Source: Isoetes taiwanensis (lineage: Eukaryota > Streptophyta > Lycopodiopsida > Isoetales > Isoetaceae). Taken from it: a stretch of 64,000 nucleotides of DNA. The translations under genes were made by a program, and so were the position numbers. Positions within the stretch are counted from its first letter, which is position 1, and each line of letters opens with the position of its first letter. Positions 48,677-60,410 of this stretch are shown one piece after another. The notes beneath the pieces were generated by a model, which had not been told where the DNA came from, ran no database searches, and saw only the letters and a list, made by a program, of their open reading frames with translations. The stretch lies in assembly GCA_021234155.1 (NCBI GenBank), contig JAJEKV010000031.1, positions 12,696,928 to 12,760,927 on the forward strand. The letters run 5' to 3'.

Positions 48677-49620
48677 CAAATTTTTGAGTTGTCTCTACTT
48701 GTCATAGTTTATTTTATCTATCTTCTTGGCATTGGAGATGCTCTGGGTGTTGTTTGCACGTTGTGGACCTTTGACTTTATTTTCCAGTTGAAGACACATA
48801 TTTAGGTCATCTTTTATCCTCATTGAGCCATTCATTTATAGCGTCACCTATCCGGTTGCTTGTCATGTTGTTCCTAGTCTTTCGCTTTAGTCATTCTATT
48901 TGCAGTTGCATTCGCCCTTTTGGGCACCCCCTTTTGGCTTCGATACTCTTGCCTTTGTGCTCTTGCTCCCTATATGTGTAGTTTTGGATACTATTAATTT
49001 TCCATTTATTGGTCCGTCCCGTTTGGTGCCATGTTAGTCATGTTTTTCTGGTCTCTAGCTCATTTTTTGTTCACTCTCTGTTTGGCAATTTTGTTGACTT
49101 CTTTTCGCTCTTTTAGTTCCTTGTTGGTTCATGTTTCTATCCTTCCTTTCTCCGTTAAGCTTTTTCCTTTTGAGTTTTTGTCCCCTTCTACCTTCTCCAC
49201 TTTTTCTTTTCTGCTCTCTTTTATTCCGACCTTTTTACTTTGCTACACTTGCCTGTTTTCTTAGTCACCTTGTTTTCCATGCCACTATTCGTTTTGGCTC
49301 CCACTTACCTGGTTCCTTTTCTACCGTATTATATTCTTTCTTTCTATATGTTCTTCACTCGTCATTCCTCCCATCGGCTCTTTCGATGTTCTGTCTGTTC
49401 TTGTACCTTTGTTGTTGCCATTTTTAGATCTATTTTGTTCCACTATCCCTTCAGCTTTATCTGTGCATTCTTTTCCAGTGACTCTTGTAGACTTGTTTCT
49501 CCCTTTCTTTATACTATCTCTCTCTTTAGCTTCTCTTCTTTTCAATCTCCATGCTGAATAGTTTTTGAGTTTGTTCCTCTTCTATCGGCCGATATAGCCT
49601 ATCATAGGACCCATCCTAGG

Positions 49621-50995
49621 AATGCCACGGTTCTATTGCGACAACAATAGAACCGACATTCCTTGGATGGGGACGTCCCTTTGTTACTCCTCCTATTTAT
49701 TCAGCCTCTCTTCATTGTTCTATCATCGGTGTTCTCTTGAGCTAGTTCTCCTTCTTCTCTATCCTATCAGCTTCCTACTATTCTATCAGCTTCCTACTCT
49801 CCTATGATTCTCTATTTTGTTTTCTTCTAGCGTGTGAGGATAGGGCTTCTATCTATCCCCTTTTTCTCTTCCGTTTGTAAAGAATTTCTCCCCTTTTCCG
49901 TGAAGGGGTTGGGCTCCAGTTCTGTTGCAGGATCATAAGGGCAGTTCTTTCAGTTTTGGTGCAAAAGTAACGTTGGGTTCCTTTTTCTTTTTGCATGTTC
50001 ATACCTTTGATGCGGGCTAAAGGATGGCGCCAGGATGTTTATAGAGCCATTTGGGAGATGGATAGAGACTTATCCGATGGAGCTGTGGACCTACCATACA
50101 CCGGAGGTTTTTTGTTCTTTATCCCTTTTTTGAACTTTGCTTTGGCCTTCGTTTTCTTCATAACTTGGATGAACAGGTTAGTCTGCTTTGCCAGGCTGAT
50201 TTTCGTCATAGCTTGGCAGGATAGGTAGAATAACTTCCATTAAAATTTTGAGTTGTCTCTGGTCTTGTCTTACAAATTTTCTAGTAATTTGGTAGCTGCT
50301 CCACCGCTCGTATCTTTCTGTTTTTCATGTTGATCAGTTTTGTCTGTGGCAGTTTTTGTGTCTGATTTCTATTTCAGATTTTTGCTCTATCGGTGGCCCC
50401 TTAAGCTCACGATTAGCCATATCCAAGATCACTTATCCAAAATCACCAGAGCTTTTGCCATCGATCTGGATTTTGAAGACGATCTGGGCTGTTGCACAAA
50501 CCCCATTCACTCTATTGCACCAACTGGTATTGAATCGATATGCTCAAATCGGTGTTGGATCCATGGGAAACCGTTTCGCTGCCCCTGCTCGTTACCTCTG
50601 CCCCATGCCAAAGTTTGCATTCAATCTGCTAAAGGTTTGCCTGGCGGTTATGTTTAGGGTTGAAGCAGGATTGCAAGATTCGGCGCCATAGAGGCTACAC
50701 GATGCTTCGGTCTGTTCGGCGCCGCCACAGGACGATGCAGTTTCTAGAAGAACAACTGGTTTTACTCTGTTATGATTTTTTGTTTCTGTTATATATTAAC
50801 TGTAGTTTTTTCAATGTCAGCTTTATTGGCGTGTTGGTGGAGATACATAGTTTGTGAGATATGGTTTCAGGTTCGATTCCCTTTCTTGTTATTTGTCTAC
50901 TTTTTACTTGTTTTATTCTTTTATTGGATCCATGTTTTCTCTAGTTCTGCCTTTACTTGTTTTATTCTTCATTTCTACCTTTACTTATTTTATTC

Positions 50996-51035
<40 letters not shown>

Positions 51036-54000
51036 CTATGTTGCCGTTGGTCGATGTAATAGGCCTATTGTTTCTTTTTTATGCTTTTAGATTTGCGTTT
51101 TTTGATCACACTCCCTCCGTTATGACCCTTGCCGACATGCTTGTTCTAGTATATGATGAAACTTTGACTTGCTTGGGAGGCATTGTTTTCTCTCCTTAAC
51201 GACCACTACATGCATGTTTGTTTTGGTCTATATATAAAATGGGTTTGTCATGGGCCTTGGATGTTGTATCATATTGTTCCAGGATGTGACTTTTTTCAAG
51301 CGAACTTGTTAGTGCAATAACGAAAACAAACTCATTCTTATCAAATTACACAAATCTTTATCCTCTTCAGGTGTATTGTGACTATTTTGGAATGCCTTGT
51401 TTGCTTGTGATTCTCTCCCTTACATGGACACCTTATAATATTGCATTGTGGTGCCACTTGTTCCATCTTTGTGAGATGTTTGGGTTATATAATCTTCCTT
51501 GCCTTTATTAGGCGGACCTAGATTCCATTGGTTTTTAGCTTGTCGATGGATGATTTTGGCATTTGTATCTTCTCATTTTAATACTTCTTGAACTCCTTAT
51601 GTTAATAGTTTACTTTGGTACTTTTTCTGTTAATCGATCTCTCATAGCGGGTTTGGGTCAATATCGACCCTATTGTGACTTCATGAGTCATGACCACTTG
51701 GATCATCAAGAGATGGATTTTCCTTGTATGACTTGGTGACAACATGGATCAACAATGGTCAAGATTCTTATTATGCTAGGTATGTGGATCTCTTTTGTTC
51801 TTAAGTTGTCATGGTGCATAGATACTTGGACCTTTTTCATAAACAAGTTGCCCCTCTCAAAATTGCCATCAAATATTTTGCGCATTTTCCTTTATAATTA
51901 TTGACCCTTAGCTTTCTTCCACTTTTGGACAATATATGAGATTCTTTTCTCTTGTATGCGGTTTGTTCTCACTTGCGTTTGGTGGTTTCGAAGATCGTCG
52001 TAATCCTTAGCTAACACTATATCGTTAAGGGTCTACGACCTCTTTATGGCATGTTTGCAGCTTACCCACGTTGTTGCACATATCTTCTTCGGCGGTTCGA
52101 AGCTCTTAGTATCTCAGTTGGTGATGTTTGCTCGCCATAGCCAATGATATTAATTCATGGTTTTTCTTTGCATGGGGCTATTTCCTTGGGTATGTTTTGT
52201 CATGGCTTAGTGATTCAATGTTATTTGACTTCACAGACCATTGATGATTGTCGGTCTAAGCATCACCTCCTAGATAGCTTTACTGTCATGTATAGTTTGA
52301 GAAGTTTTAGTCTGACTTTTGTAATGCAGATTCTCTAGTCCATCACCTCGTTGTTTCAATTCACAATTAGTCAATTGTTACTAATTTATGTCTACCTTGT
52401 TAGGATATGTCCTCTATGGGTTGACACGGTTTATGTTTTTTTCACTTTTAGTATGGCTATATTACTTCATGTTGGTTGCAGGCATTTGGACGTTGGTAGG
52501 TTTTTACATTTGAGGGCATGTTTATGAGATGTATGGGCATTTGGCTTGTATTCAACATGTTGGATGTGTGCTTGTGTCTTCGATATGGTTGATTGGCATC
52601 TCTCGTAATTGTGCCCCTTCTTATGGTTTTATTTATCGATTTCTTTGGTGGGTATAGGCTATATTATCATGATTTCATCTCTTGTTTATTTAGAGGTTGA
52701 CTATAACAGTATTTATGGTTTTCTTTATTGGTTTATTTGAAGGTCGATTATACCTCCCATATTATGATTTTACTTCTTGATTCCCTTGGAGGCTCATTAT
52801 AGTAGGGTATATGAGGTCTATTCTAGTTATTGCATTGGAGTCGTTCAGAGCACTTGCAAGTTGTGGTCATTCTTCAACATTGCATTTTTGGTTTGGTACA
52901 CATACTTGGGTCCTTCCTAGACTACTTTCATCTGCTATAGGTGTGGTTGGATACATCATTCACAAGACTTGGTCATGTTTATTCATGTTCTTTTGTTTTG
53001 TTCTGTTCGTTTTATTTGTTTTTGAATTTGTTACTTTGCTCCCCTTTTATACCACTATTCTATTTACTTATTTTGCATTGCTTTGTATTTTTCATTTGAT
53101 GCGCTCTAGCGTTCATGCTCCCTTTGCTGCTACAATGTTAGTCTCTCGTTCTATTGTTATGATTATTGCAACTAATATCATTTGTTATATTTCATCAGTC
53201 GCTTTCGTTATGTTTGTCCACGTTTGTTCTATTTGGCCATTTGCTCTCATTTTCTCCATCTTTTCTTTAGTTTCATATTCGCACCATTCGATTTATTTAT
53301 GTTGCTCTCGTGCTTATTTTTGCTCCTCATCTCCTCCCATTTTATTTATTTTTAGCATCGCTTGTTTTGCTTTAGATTGTTATTCTGAGGTTTTCAACTG
53401 CTATGCTTTGTTCCTTTTATCTAGCATTCTTCATGACCCCTTTTTTCTCTTGTTCTTTATCCCATATGTGTGTTTGGTTCTTCAAAGCTTGTTGGGTTAT
53501 GTTTACTCTCGTCGTCTCGTTTCATTTTCTTCCCCGGTCCCTTTGTTTTATTTTGGTCTCATCGTATCCATTTTTTAGTGTATTAATTCTGTCAGAGTTG
53601 TGCAGCAGTATTGTTGTCATTTTTTGTTGTCACATTCATGGATTTGTTTGTTTATCGTTCCACTTTCCATCTTTTATTACCTTTTCCATGGTTCACTTTA
53701 TGCATCTTTATCATCTTGAACTAGTCATTCTTATCTGAGGTATATTGATATATCTGATATAACGTTGTTTATCAGATGACCGATTTACCTACATTGCTAT
53801 ATTAACAACCACTAGTGTGTTCCGTTTTGCTCCCTTGTGTAGTGATCCCATGATTTTTCATAAGTCCCTTTGGCCCTTTGTATGTGTTGGCTCCAGTATC
53901 ATCTAGTCCTTTCCTTCAGTTTGACTTTTGCTTCAAATAGATGTTACCCCCTTTGTGCCATTTGCCCACTATTGGTCCCTCTAGCTTCTTTTTGTGCTTG

Positions 54001-55796
54001 TATTCTAGTTGTTTTACTTGGTATCTTTTGTATCCCTTTAATACGCTTAACCTATTTATCATGATTGTCTTTTTGCTCTGGGTCGCTCCAGTCTCCTGCT
54101 TGATATCATTATTCTAGTTATGTTGTATTCCTATGAACTTGTTTTTGCGATATGGTCCATCCACTCGCCATTGCTTCATTATCTCAATTTGTTTTCTAGC
54201 CTCATTTGCTCATCGTTTCTATTATATCTATTTTCAAGTACTTTATGCCTTTATTTTCGTTTAATCCATTGTCAGGAGATTTATTTTTTTCTAGGTCTGT
54301 TACATTTGTCACGAGGCCCCTCTTTGCTCCCTTTAACTGTTTTAGGTTCTTGGCTTTCACCCTTTGTTATCTCCGTTTTTAGATCCATTGTGGTTGCTCT
54401 ATCAGCCTCATCTGTGCATCATGTTTCATTTTATTCCATTGACACTTGTAGGCTCATTTCTTATTTTCTTTATACCATATTTTCAATTGTCCCCCTTTCT
54501 TGGCTTGCATTACTCATGTCGTCCTTCTTTCATGGTAGCTCTTAAGGGCAGTTTATAGTTCTTCTATCCGCGATTTTTTCTTTGGTGATTGCTTGTGATG
54601 GCATTATGGTGATGCGTTTTTTGCTGGCCTAGTCAACACGGTGTCTTTACTTGGCTTCTTTTTGCTCTACGACAAATTTTATACATTCGCATGGGTTCAT
54701 CTATTTTAGTGCATCTGATCCCTTGGTTCATAAGATATTAGTGTAGATAAAGAATCATCTTGCATATTGCATTTGTGCTAGTTTTCCTTTGGTGCTTTCC
54801 TTCTCGTTGTAAAGCTTTTATTACGTAGTTCTTTTCCACCATTCTTCTTTCCAAATTTTTGAGTTGTCTCTACTTGTCATAGTTTATTTTATCTATCTTC
54901 TTGGCATTGGAGATGCTCTGGGTGTTGTTTGCACGTTGTGGACCTTTGACTTTATTTTCCAGTTGAAGACACATATTTATGTCATCTTTTATCCTCATTG
55001 AGCCATTCATTTATAGCGTCACCTATCAGGTTGCTTGTCATGTTGTTCCTAGTCTTTTCGCTTTAGTCATTCTATTTTGCGGTTGCATTAAGCCCTTTTG
55101 GGCACCCCCTTTTGGCCCGATACTCTTGCCTTTGTGCTCTTGCGCCCTATATGTGTAGTTTTGGATACTATTAATTTTCCATTTATTGGTCCGTCCCGTT
55201 TGGTGCCATGTTAGTCATGTTTTTCTGGTCTCTAGCTCATTTTTTGTTCACTCTCTGTTTGGCAATTTTGTTGACTTCTTTTTAGCTCTTTTAGTTCCTT
55301 GTTGGTTCATGTTTCTATCCTTCCTTTCTCCGATTAAGCTTTTTTCTTTGAGTTTTGTCCCCTTCTACCTTCTCCACTTTTTCTTTTTCTGCTCTCTTTT
55401 ATTTAGACCTTTTACTTTGCTACACTTACACTTTTTTTTTCTTAGTCGCCTTGTTTTCCATGCCACTATTCGTTCTGGCTCCCACTTACCTGGTTCCTTT
55501 TCTACCGTATTATATTCTTCCTTTCTATGTGTTCACCCGTCATTCCTCCCATCGGCTCTTTCGATGTTAAATGCGTTCTTGTACCTTTGTTGTTGCCATT
55601 TTTAGATCTATTTTGTTCGCTATCCCTTGACTTTATCACATTGCATTCTTTTCAGTGACTCTTGTAGACTTGTTTCTCCCTTTCTTTATACTATCTCTCT
55701 CTTTAGCTTCTCTTCTTTTCAATTCCATGCTGAGTAGTTTTTGAGTTTGTTCCTCTTCTATCGGCCGATATAGCCTATCATAGGACCCATCCTAGG
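49621..55796. repeat. T-rich 6.2 kb unit 2
   Basis: A second unit, differing from unit 1 by scattered substitutions and small indels. It starts with the same hairpin (49614-49663). A run of about 30 Ts lies at 51001-51030. The junction CCATCCTAGG|AATGCC at 49620 is repeated at 55796, so the units are in direct tandem array. No gene content is recognised. Confidence 0.88.
51001..51030. repeat. Poly-T run
   Basis: About 30 Ts at a site where unit 1 has a much shorter run (about 10), showing homopolymer expansion since the duplication. Confidence 0.9.
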
Positions 55797-55954
55797 AATG
55801 CCCGCGATTCTATTGCGGCGGCAATAGAAGCCGAAACATTCCTTAGATGGGGCGATCCTTTATTACTCCTCCTATTTATTCAGCCTCTCTTCATTGTTCT
55901 ATCATCGGTGTTCTCTTGAGCTAGTTCTCCTTCTTCTCTATCCTATCAGCTTCC
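55797..55954. repeat. Start of a third T-rich unit
   Basis: Repeats the first 160 bp of the unit, with a more diverged hairpin (GATTCTATTGC...GCAATAGAAGC), and then breaks off after CTATCAGCTTCC into other sequence. If the repeat is an LTR element, this could be the remaining 3' LTR part. Confidence 0.8.
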
Positions 55955-56405
55955 CTCACCCTCCCTCCCTTGATGGTTATTTGCATTTGATCAGGTTCAT
56001 TATTTCTTTTTCTTTTCTATGTCCTTTAAATTTGCATTCTTTATTTTTTCAGCGTGGCTTTGTAGCCTCTGAAGCATACTTATTAGTTCATTCTTTCGTG
56101 GCATGGCACTATAGCTTCTTTTCTTTTCTATGTCCTTTAAATTTTCATTCTTTATTTCCTCAGCGTGGCTTTGTAGCCTCTGAGGCATACTTATTAGTTT
56201 ATTCTTTTTTGGCATGGCACTATATTACGGGGCATAACTCTTTTCATTTTTCTCGGGTTTAAGCGTAGCCTCCGGCAAAGACTAATCGGTTGGTTTTCAG
56301 CGAGGATCATTTTTTTCCGTGGGCCGGTTCGATTGGTTGGTCATTTGTTTCTTTCTCGGCGTGGCCTTGGAGCCTCCGAGTCTTACTATCATAACATATA
56401 TATGT
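55955..56405. repeat. C/T-rich sequence with tandem duplication
   Basis: A block of about 117 bp with TTCTATGTCCTTTAAATTT and CAGCGTGGCTTTGTAGCCTC occurs twice (about 56000-56110 and 56115-56222). The following GCGTAGCCTCCGG and GTGGCCTTGGAGCCTCCGAG phrases resemble 37815-37925, so this belongs to the same repeat family as the T-rich sequences. Confidence 0.65.
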
Positions 56406-56409
56406 TCTT

Positions 56410-56815
56410 ATGTTTGTCGTGTTGAATCCGACCGTTGATCTGAGATCCTATGGCTCACGTGGCTTTGGGACATATCATACGGCCCAGATGGCTTGGGAGT
56501 TTGTATCAGATTATATGTAAGCGATCCTACGGTCCAGGTTGATTTGATCCTGATCGTCGGTCCGAGATCCTGCGGCTCACGTTGCTTTGCACACATCCTA
56601 CGGTGCACATGACTTTGGGAATTATACGTAATAGATCCTATGGCTCATATTGTGTGAGATCTCGACCCTTGATCAGGTCCAAGATCCTACGGCCCAAGTT
56701 AAATGCTCATCCCTTAGGAAAAAGGTTTTTAAAATTTTTATGTTGTATGGGGGATTCGAACCCTGACCATTGACCCCCCAGCCCCCCATTCTAACCACTA
56801 GACCAAGCATCAATT
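56410..56815 (-). mobile_element. tRNA-derived SINE
   Basis: On the minus strand, a tRNA-like head carries an A box TGGTCTAGTGGTTAGAATGG (56805-56786) and a B box GGTTCGAATCC (56762-56752) at normal spacing, but it cannot form good anticodon and T stems. A body of about 340 bp follows, with repeated RATCCTAYGG and GGCCC/GGCTCA phrases. This fits a SINE transcribed by RNA polymerase III. The exact ends and a target duplication were not clear. Confidence 0.62.
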
Positions 56816-56885
56816 CTATAAATAATTCATGTTCCAAATATACTTAAGGGTAATGTTGCCATTAAGATAAAATAGCCTATAACAT

Positions 56886-57175
56886 TCTAGCTAGTTCAAG
56901 AAGGTTTTAGAATGTTCTGGAAGGCTCTAGAAAGTTCTAGAATCTTCTAGAAACTTCTAGAACATAAGAGAATCTAGGGCGGATCTAAGAAAATTCTTTC
57001 AGAAAATTCCAAATTGTTCTAATAAGTTTTAGAATGTTCTAGAATGTAGGGGAATCCACGGGAATGTAAGGAAATCTAGGGAAATACTTCCAGAAAGTTT
57101 TAGAATATATTGAAAGTCTTAGAATGTTCCAGAAAGTCTTAGAATGTTCTAAAAAGTTCTAGAATATAAAGGAAT
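56886..57175. repeat. Array of TTCTAGAA-type motifs
   Basis: TTCTAGAA and close variants (TTCTGGAA, TTTTAGAA, TCTAGAAAG) occur more than a dozen times in under 300 bp, often spaced as TTCTAGAATGTTCTAGAA. Each TTCNNGAA unit fits the heat-shock element consensus. It may equally be just a diverging satellite that grades into the GAATCTAAG repeats next to it. Confidence 0.6.
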
Positions 57176-57562
57176 CCAGAAGAATCTAATAAAATGTAAG
57201 AAAATCTTATAAAATGTAAGAGAATCTAGGAAAATATGGGGAATCTAAAGGAATCTTCATAAAATCAAAGGGAATCTAAGAAAATGTTGATGAAAACTTA
57301 GAATATCAAAAGGAATCTTTATAGAATCTCTTTGAATCTCATGTAATGTAAGGGAACCTAGGGCAATCTCATAAAATCTAAATGTATCTAAGAGAATCTA
57401 AGGGGATCTTCATAAAATCTTGGAGAATCTAGAGAAATCTAATAGAATCTAGAGGGAATCTTATAAAATTTAGAGAAATGCTCACGAACCCTCTAAGAGA
57501 ATCTTGGTAGAATCTTAGAGAATCTATGAATTTAGAGTATTCTCAAGAGATTCTTTTACAAG
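57176..57562. repeat. Degenerate GAATCTAAG satellite, copy 1
   Basis: Tandem, poorly kept 10-20 bp units such as GAATCTAAGG, AATCTCATAAAATC and GGGAATCT. It ends with AACTTGCACGTAGGAACATA (about 57551), a phrase found at the end of the second array at about 63590. The two arrays are copies of one repeat family. Confidence 0.75.
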
Positions 57563-57803
57563 AACTTGCACGTAGGAACATAATTACTACTAGTGGTGGC
57601 TTTGGAAGCTTCTTTTATATACACCCCCCTCAGATCTTGGCCGTCGGTCAGCTTTTATATGCTCCCTTGCAATCTTGCCCGTCAGATCTGGTGGCTTCCA
57701 GAAGTTTCCTGGCGGCCCATTTGGTGGCTTCCAGAATGTCTCGGAATGTTGTAGGAATTCTAAAACATGCTAGAAAATGGTAGAAGATTCTAAAATCTTC
57801 TAA

Positions 57804-58798
57804 GGCCCTTTTTCCACGGCCCTTCTGTCTTAAAATCATTGAACTAGGATTGGGCCACATCAGCATATAAGACACCATGGCTTTTCCATGGTAACTTTTA
57901 AGACGTGTCGCATTTCAAGTCCGTTACAATCATGGTGTCACATTTTCTTCCTCGGGAAAACCCCGCCACAAAATCACGACAGGCAAACATGGCCAATCCC
58001 GGGGCTTTCGGCATAGTTTTAGGATGTGTTAGAAAAGGTACGCCACGAGGATGTTTATCGCCGGATTTGTGCCACAGCATGAAACGCCCTGAGATTGCAG
58101 AGGACCTGAAACGCCGGATTTGTCAAGAAATTGCAGACGCCCTGAAACGCCGGATTTGTCAAGAAATTGCAGACGCCAGCCACGAGATTGCAGAGGCCTC
58201 GTTTTTGGCACAAAGGGCGACTTTCTTGCAGAGAAGATCCCAGAGGCCCAGAGATATTGTTGTTGCCCAGGTCACGAAATTGCAGAAGAAGCAGAATATG
58301 GCCTCCGGAAGTAAGATTTGAGCAAGTCACAGAACAAAAGGGCCGAAGTCTGGCCGAATTCTTACTTGATTATATTGTTGACCACACAGAGGAATTGCAA
58401 GCATGAAAATCCGGATAAGCTTTTTTGTACCAATTCCTTGATCCGATTCAAGTTTTGAGCTCTGGCGCACATAAGAAAGTGAAGACGATCTTATCAAAGC
58501 CGATGGCTGGCGTTAGATGGCGGTTTACCAAAATAAGTTAGATCATTGCTGATATCTTTGCGATTCATCTTCAAAATCCAAGGGGAAGGCAGACACGAAA
58601 TTGCAGAAGAAGCAGCATGTGGAAAAGCTCAAATATAAGACACGTCTCATATTCATATGACATGTCTTATATTTTAGCAATGGAAAAGTGATTTTTTTAG
58701 GGCGTGTCTTATTATGACGTGGAGGTGATGTGGAGCTTAAAACGGTGTCTTATAAAAATGTGACAGCCATAAAATACGACTGCTGTGGAAAAAGGGCC
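57804..58798. mobile_element. Harbinger-like MITE, 995 bp
   Basis: Flanked by TAA on both sides (57801-57803 and 58799-58801). The termini GGCCCTTTTTCCAC and GTGGAAAAAGGGCC are inverted. A TAA duplication with GGCC-starting ends fits the PIF/Harbinger superfamily. Near both ends AAGACRYGTC-like motifs recur (for example TTAAGACGTGTC, ATAAGACACGTC, GACATGTCTTAT, GCGTGTCTTAT), possible transposase-binding sites. The interior has no transposase and looks like foreign sequence with a 36 bp tandem repeat. Confidence 0.85.
58105..58176. repeat. 36 bp perfect tandem repeat inside the MITE
   Basis: Two identical units starting CCTGAAACGCCGGATTTGTC and ending GAAATTGCAGACGC, with related partial phrases (GAGATTGCAGAGG, CCGGATTTGTGCC) on both sides. 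The frame stays open on both strands for part of this length, but no product is recognised. Confidence 0.85.
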
Positions 58799-58801
58799 TA
58801 A

Positions 58802-60095
58802 ATGCTCTATATATTCTGTGCTTCTTCGGCGGGCCTCTTCTGGTTAGCATGCGCCTCTATTTTGGATTTTTCTATGGTTATTTGGCGGGCCTCTTTCGGA
58901 TGGCATGCGCCTCTATGGTTGCAATGCTTTGGAGCTTTGGCTATGAATTGGAGACCCCTGACAGGGATGGATTTGTGGATTCAAAGCGCCAACGTTATCA
59001 ACTGCAAAACTGTTCTGATGTCCAGATTTTATGCACATGTCTCTATTTTTGCTTGCAGGAGCTTATAGGAGCGATTCCAACTGGAATTTAAGTCTGAAAT
59101 TGCCTCAATACTGTGCTAACTTCGGCTTTAATCATCGTGCTGTGAAGGTAAGCCTTTCTTCTTGGACTTAAATGTTTGGATTCTTTGTTCTTTAAGCTAT
59201 ATTCCTGTTTTGAAACTAAGCGGTTCCTGCTTTAAGATGAAGCAGGCTTTAAAATCAAGCGGATAGAAATAATTCTCTGTGTTCAGTTGCCTGAGTAAGC
59301 ATGTCCCTTTTTTTGGAAAGAATAGCATCATGCATGGCTTGAAGCCAGCATGATTCATGAATCATGCTTTATTATCACTTATCAGGCAAAGAAGCGACTT
59401 CAGAAGGTAGCCTGTTCTTCCCATTTTTTGTTATTTTTGGGTGTTTATTCTCAGTTGGGCTATTCGGATCTCCTGTCTGCTGGCATGTTTTCCTTCAAAA
59501 GCTTTGCCTTCATAAGCTTTTAGCTATGGCAATGCCAAATGAAAGCAAATTGAGCTTGCTTGGGGTTGGGACCTCATTTTTCAAAGACCGCAGCTTTATC
59601 CAGGAGCCCTGTTTCCAGCTAATGAGTCATTTTTGTGTTCGTGTAGGCTTGCTAAGAGAGCAAAGCGTGCACAGAGAACCTTGTGCTCTAGCTTATTTAG
59701 ATGATTTTTGTATCATTCAGCTTTGGTTTTGATCGATTTTATCATCTCGCAGCTGAGGTAAATTGGGCACATTTTCAGCTTGCCCTTTTAATGCATTCTG
59801 GTTCATTTATAATCGTATTGTTGCTTACTGTCAGGATGGATTAAACTTCAAGGATTGCTCTGTGAGAAACAAAACCGATTGATTCATTTGACGTCTAAAG
59901 GTATAGGATTCTTAATTTTGCATATGTTTCTTTTTAAACAAACACCTGTCTCTGCAAAATCAGGCATGCTGTCACTCCTTTTAATATTATTCTAATTTTA
60001 ATGTAATCGGGCATGCTGTCTGTGGAATTTCACTGGCTTTTAATATTAGTATAATTGAACCGTTGGAAAATTAGTTAATTTTCAACTCCCAGGTT
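58802..60095. other. Unassigned region after the MITE
   Basis: Contains a 54 bp near-tandem duplication (GGCGGGCCTCTT...GCATGCGCCTCTAT at 58829 and 58883). A 122-codon plus-strand frame at 59364-59732 has no recognised domain. Repeated AAGCAGGCTTTAA-like phrases occur near 59230-59265. This could be part of a gene with unrecognised exons, but I cannot support it. Confidence 0.4.
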
Positions 60096-60410
60096 ATTTC
60101 GTTAGAGATAATGTTCGCCCGCAGGCCCTTACGCGGGGTAAGGACCTGGCGAGCCCGGCAGGGCGAGCCTGGTCCGCACCCCGCGTAAGGGCCTGCGGGC
60201 GAACATTTTCTAACGTAAAGTTAGAGGGGGAGGATATTTCCTGCCACGTGGCGCCGTCGTAGCCACACAACTCTGATTACTCCGTTATCAGCCAACACCA
60301 GAGGAGATGAAGCCAGCATCGGAGGAGAGGAAGCCAGCTGCAGCACATTATCTGTTTTAAGAACGCATGTAATATGGAGAAATATCCTCCCCCCTAACTT
60401 TACGAAATTG
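60096..60410. mobile_element. Small MITE with 30 bp TIRs
   Basis: The right end GAAATATCCTCCCCCCTAAC followed by TTTACGAAAT is the complement of the left end ATTTCGT | AAAGTTAGAGGGGGAGGATA + TTTC. The left terminal repeat is split after ATTTCGT by the palindromic insertion at 60103-60213. The spacer of about 140 bp has no coding sequence and includes CCACGTGGCGCC. Confidence 0.75.
60103..60213. mobile_element. Near-perfect 111 bp foldback element
   Basis: Nearly the whole insert is one GC-rich hairpin: TAGAGATAATGTTCGCCCGC and the following CTTACGCGGGG pair with CCCCGCGTAAGG and GCGGGCGAACATTTTCTAA, with further partial pairing (GGACCTGGC/GCCTGGTCC) in the centre. It interrupts the left terminal repeat of the surrounding MITE, with CGT duplicated on each side (60100-60102 and 60214-60216). 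It could be a minimal foldback transposon or a small-RNA hairpin source. Confidence 0.82.

Noticed and set aside
56745-56812. A functional tRNA gene on the minus strand
   Set aside because: A and B boxes are good, but the anticodon stem does not form and only about three of five T-stem pairs match. A repeat body follows, so a SINE head is the better explanation.
58105-58176. CRISPR-like repeat
   Set aside because: Only two contiguous units with no spacers, inside a plant MITE. It is a plain tandem duplication.
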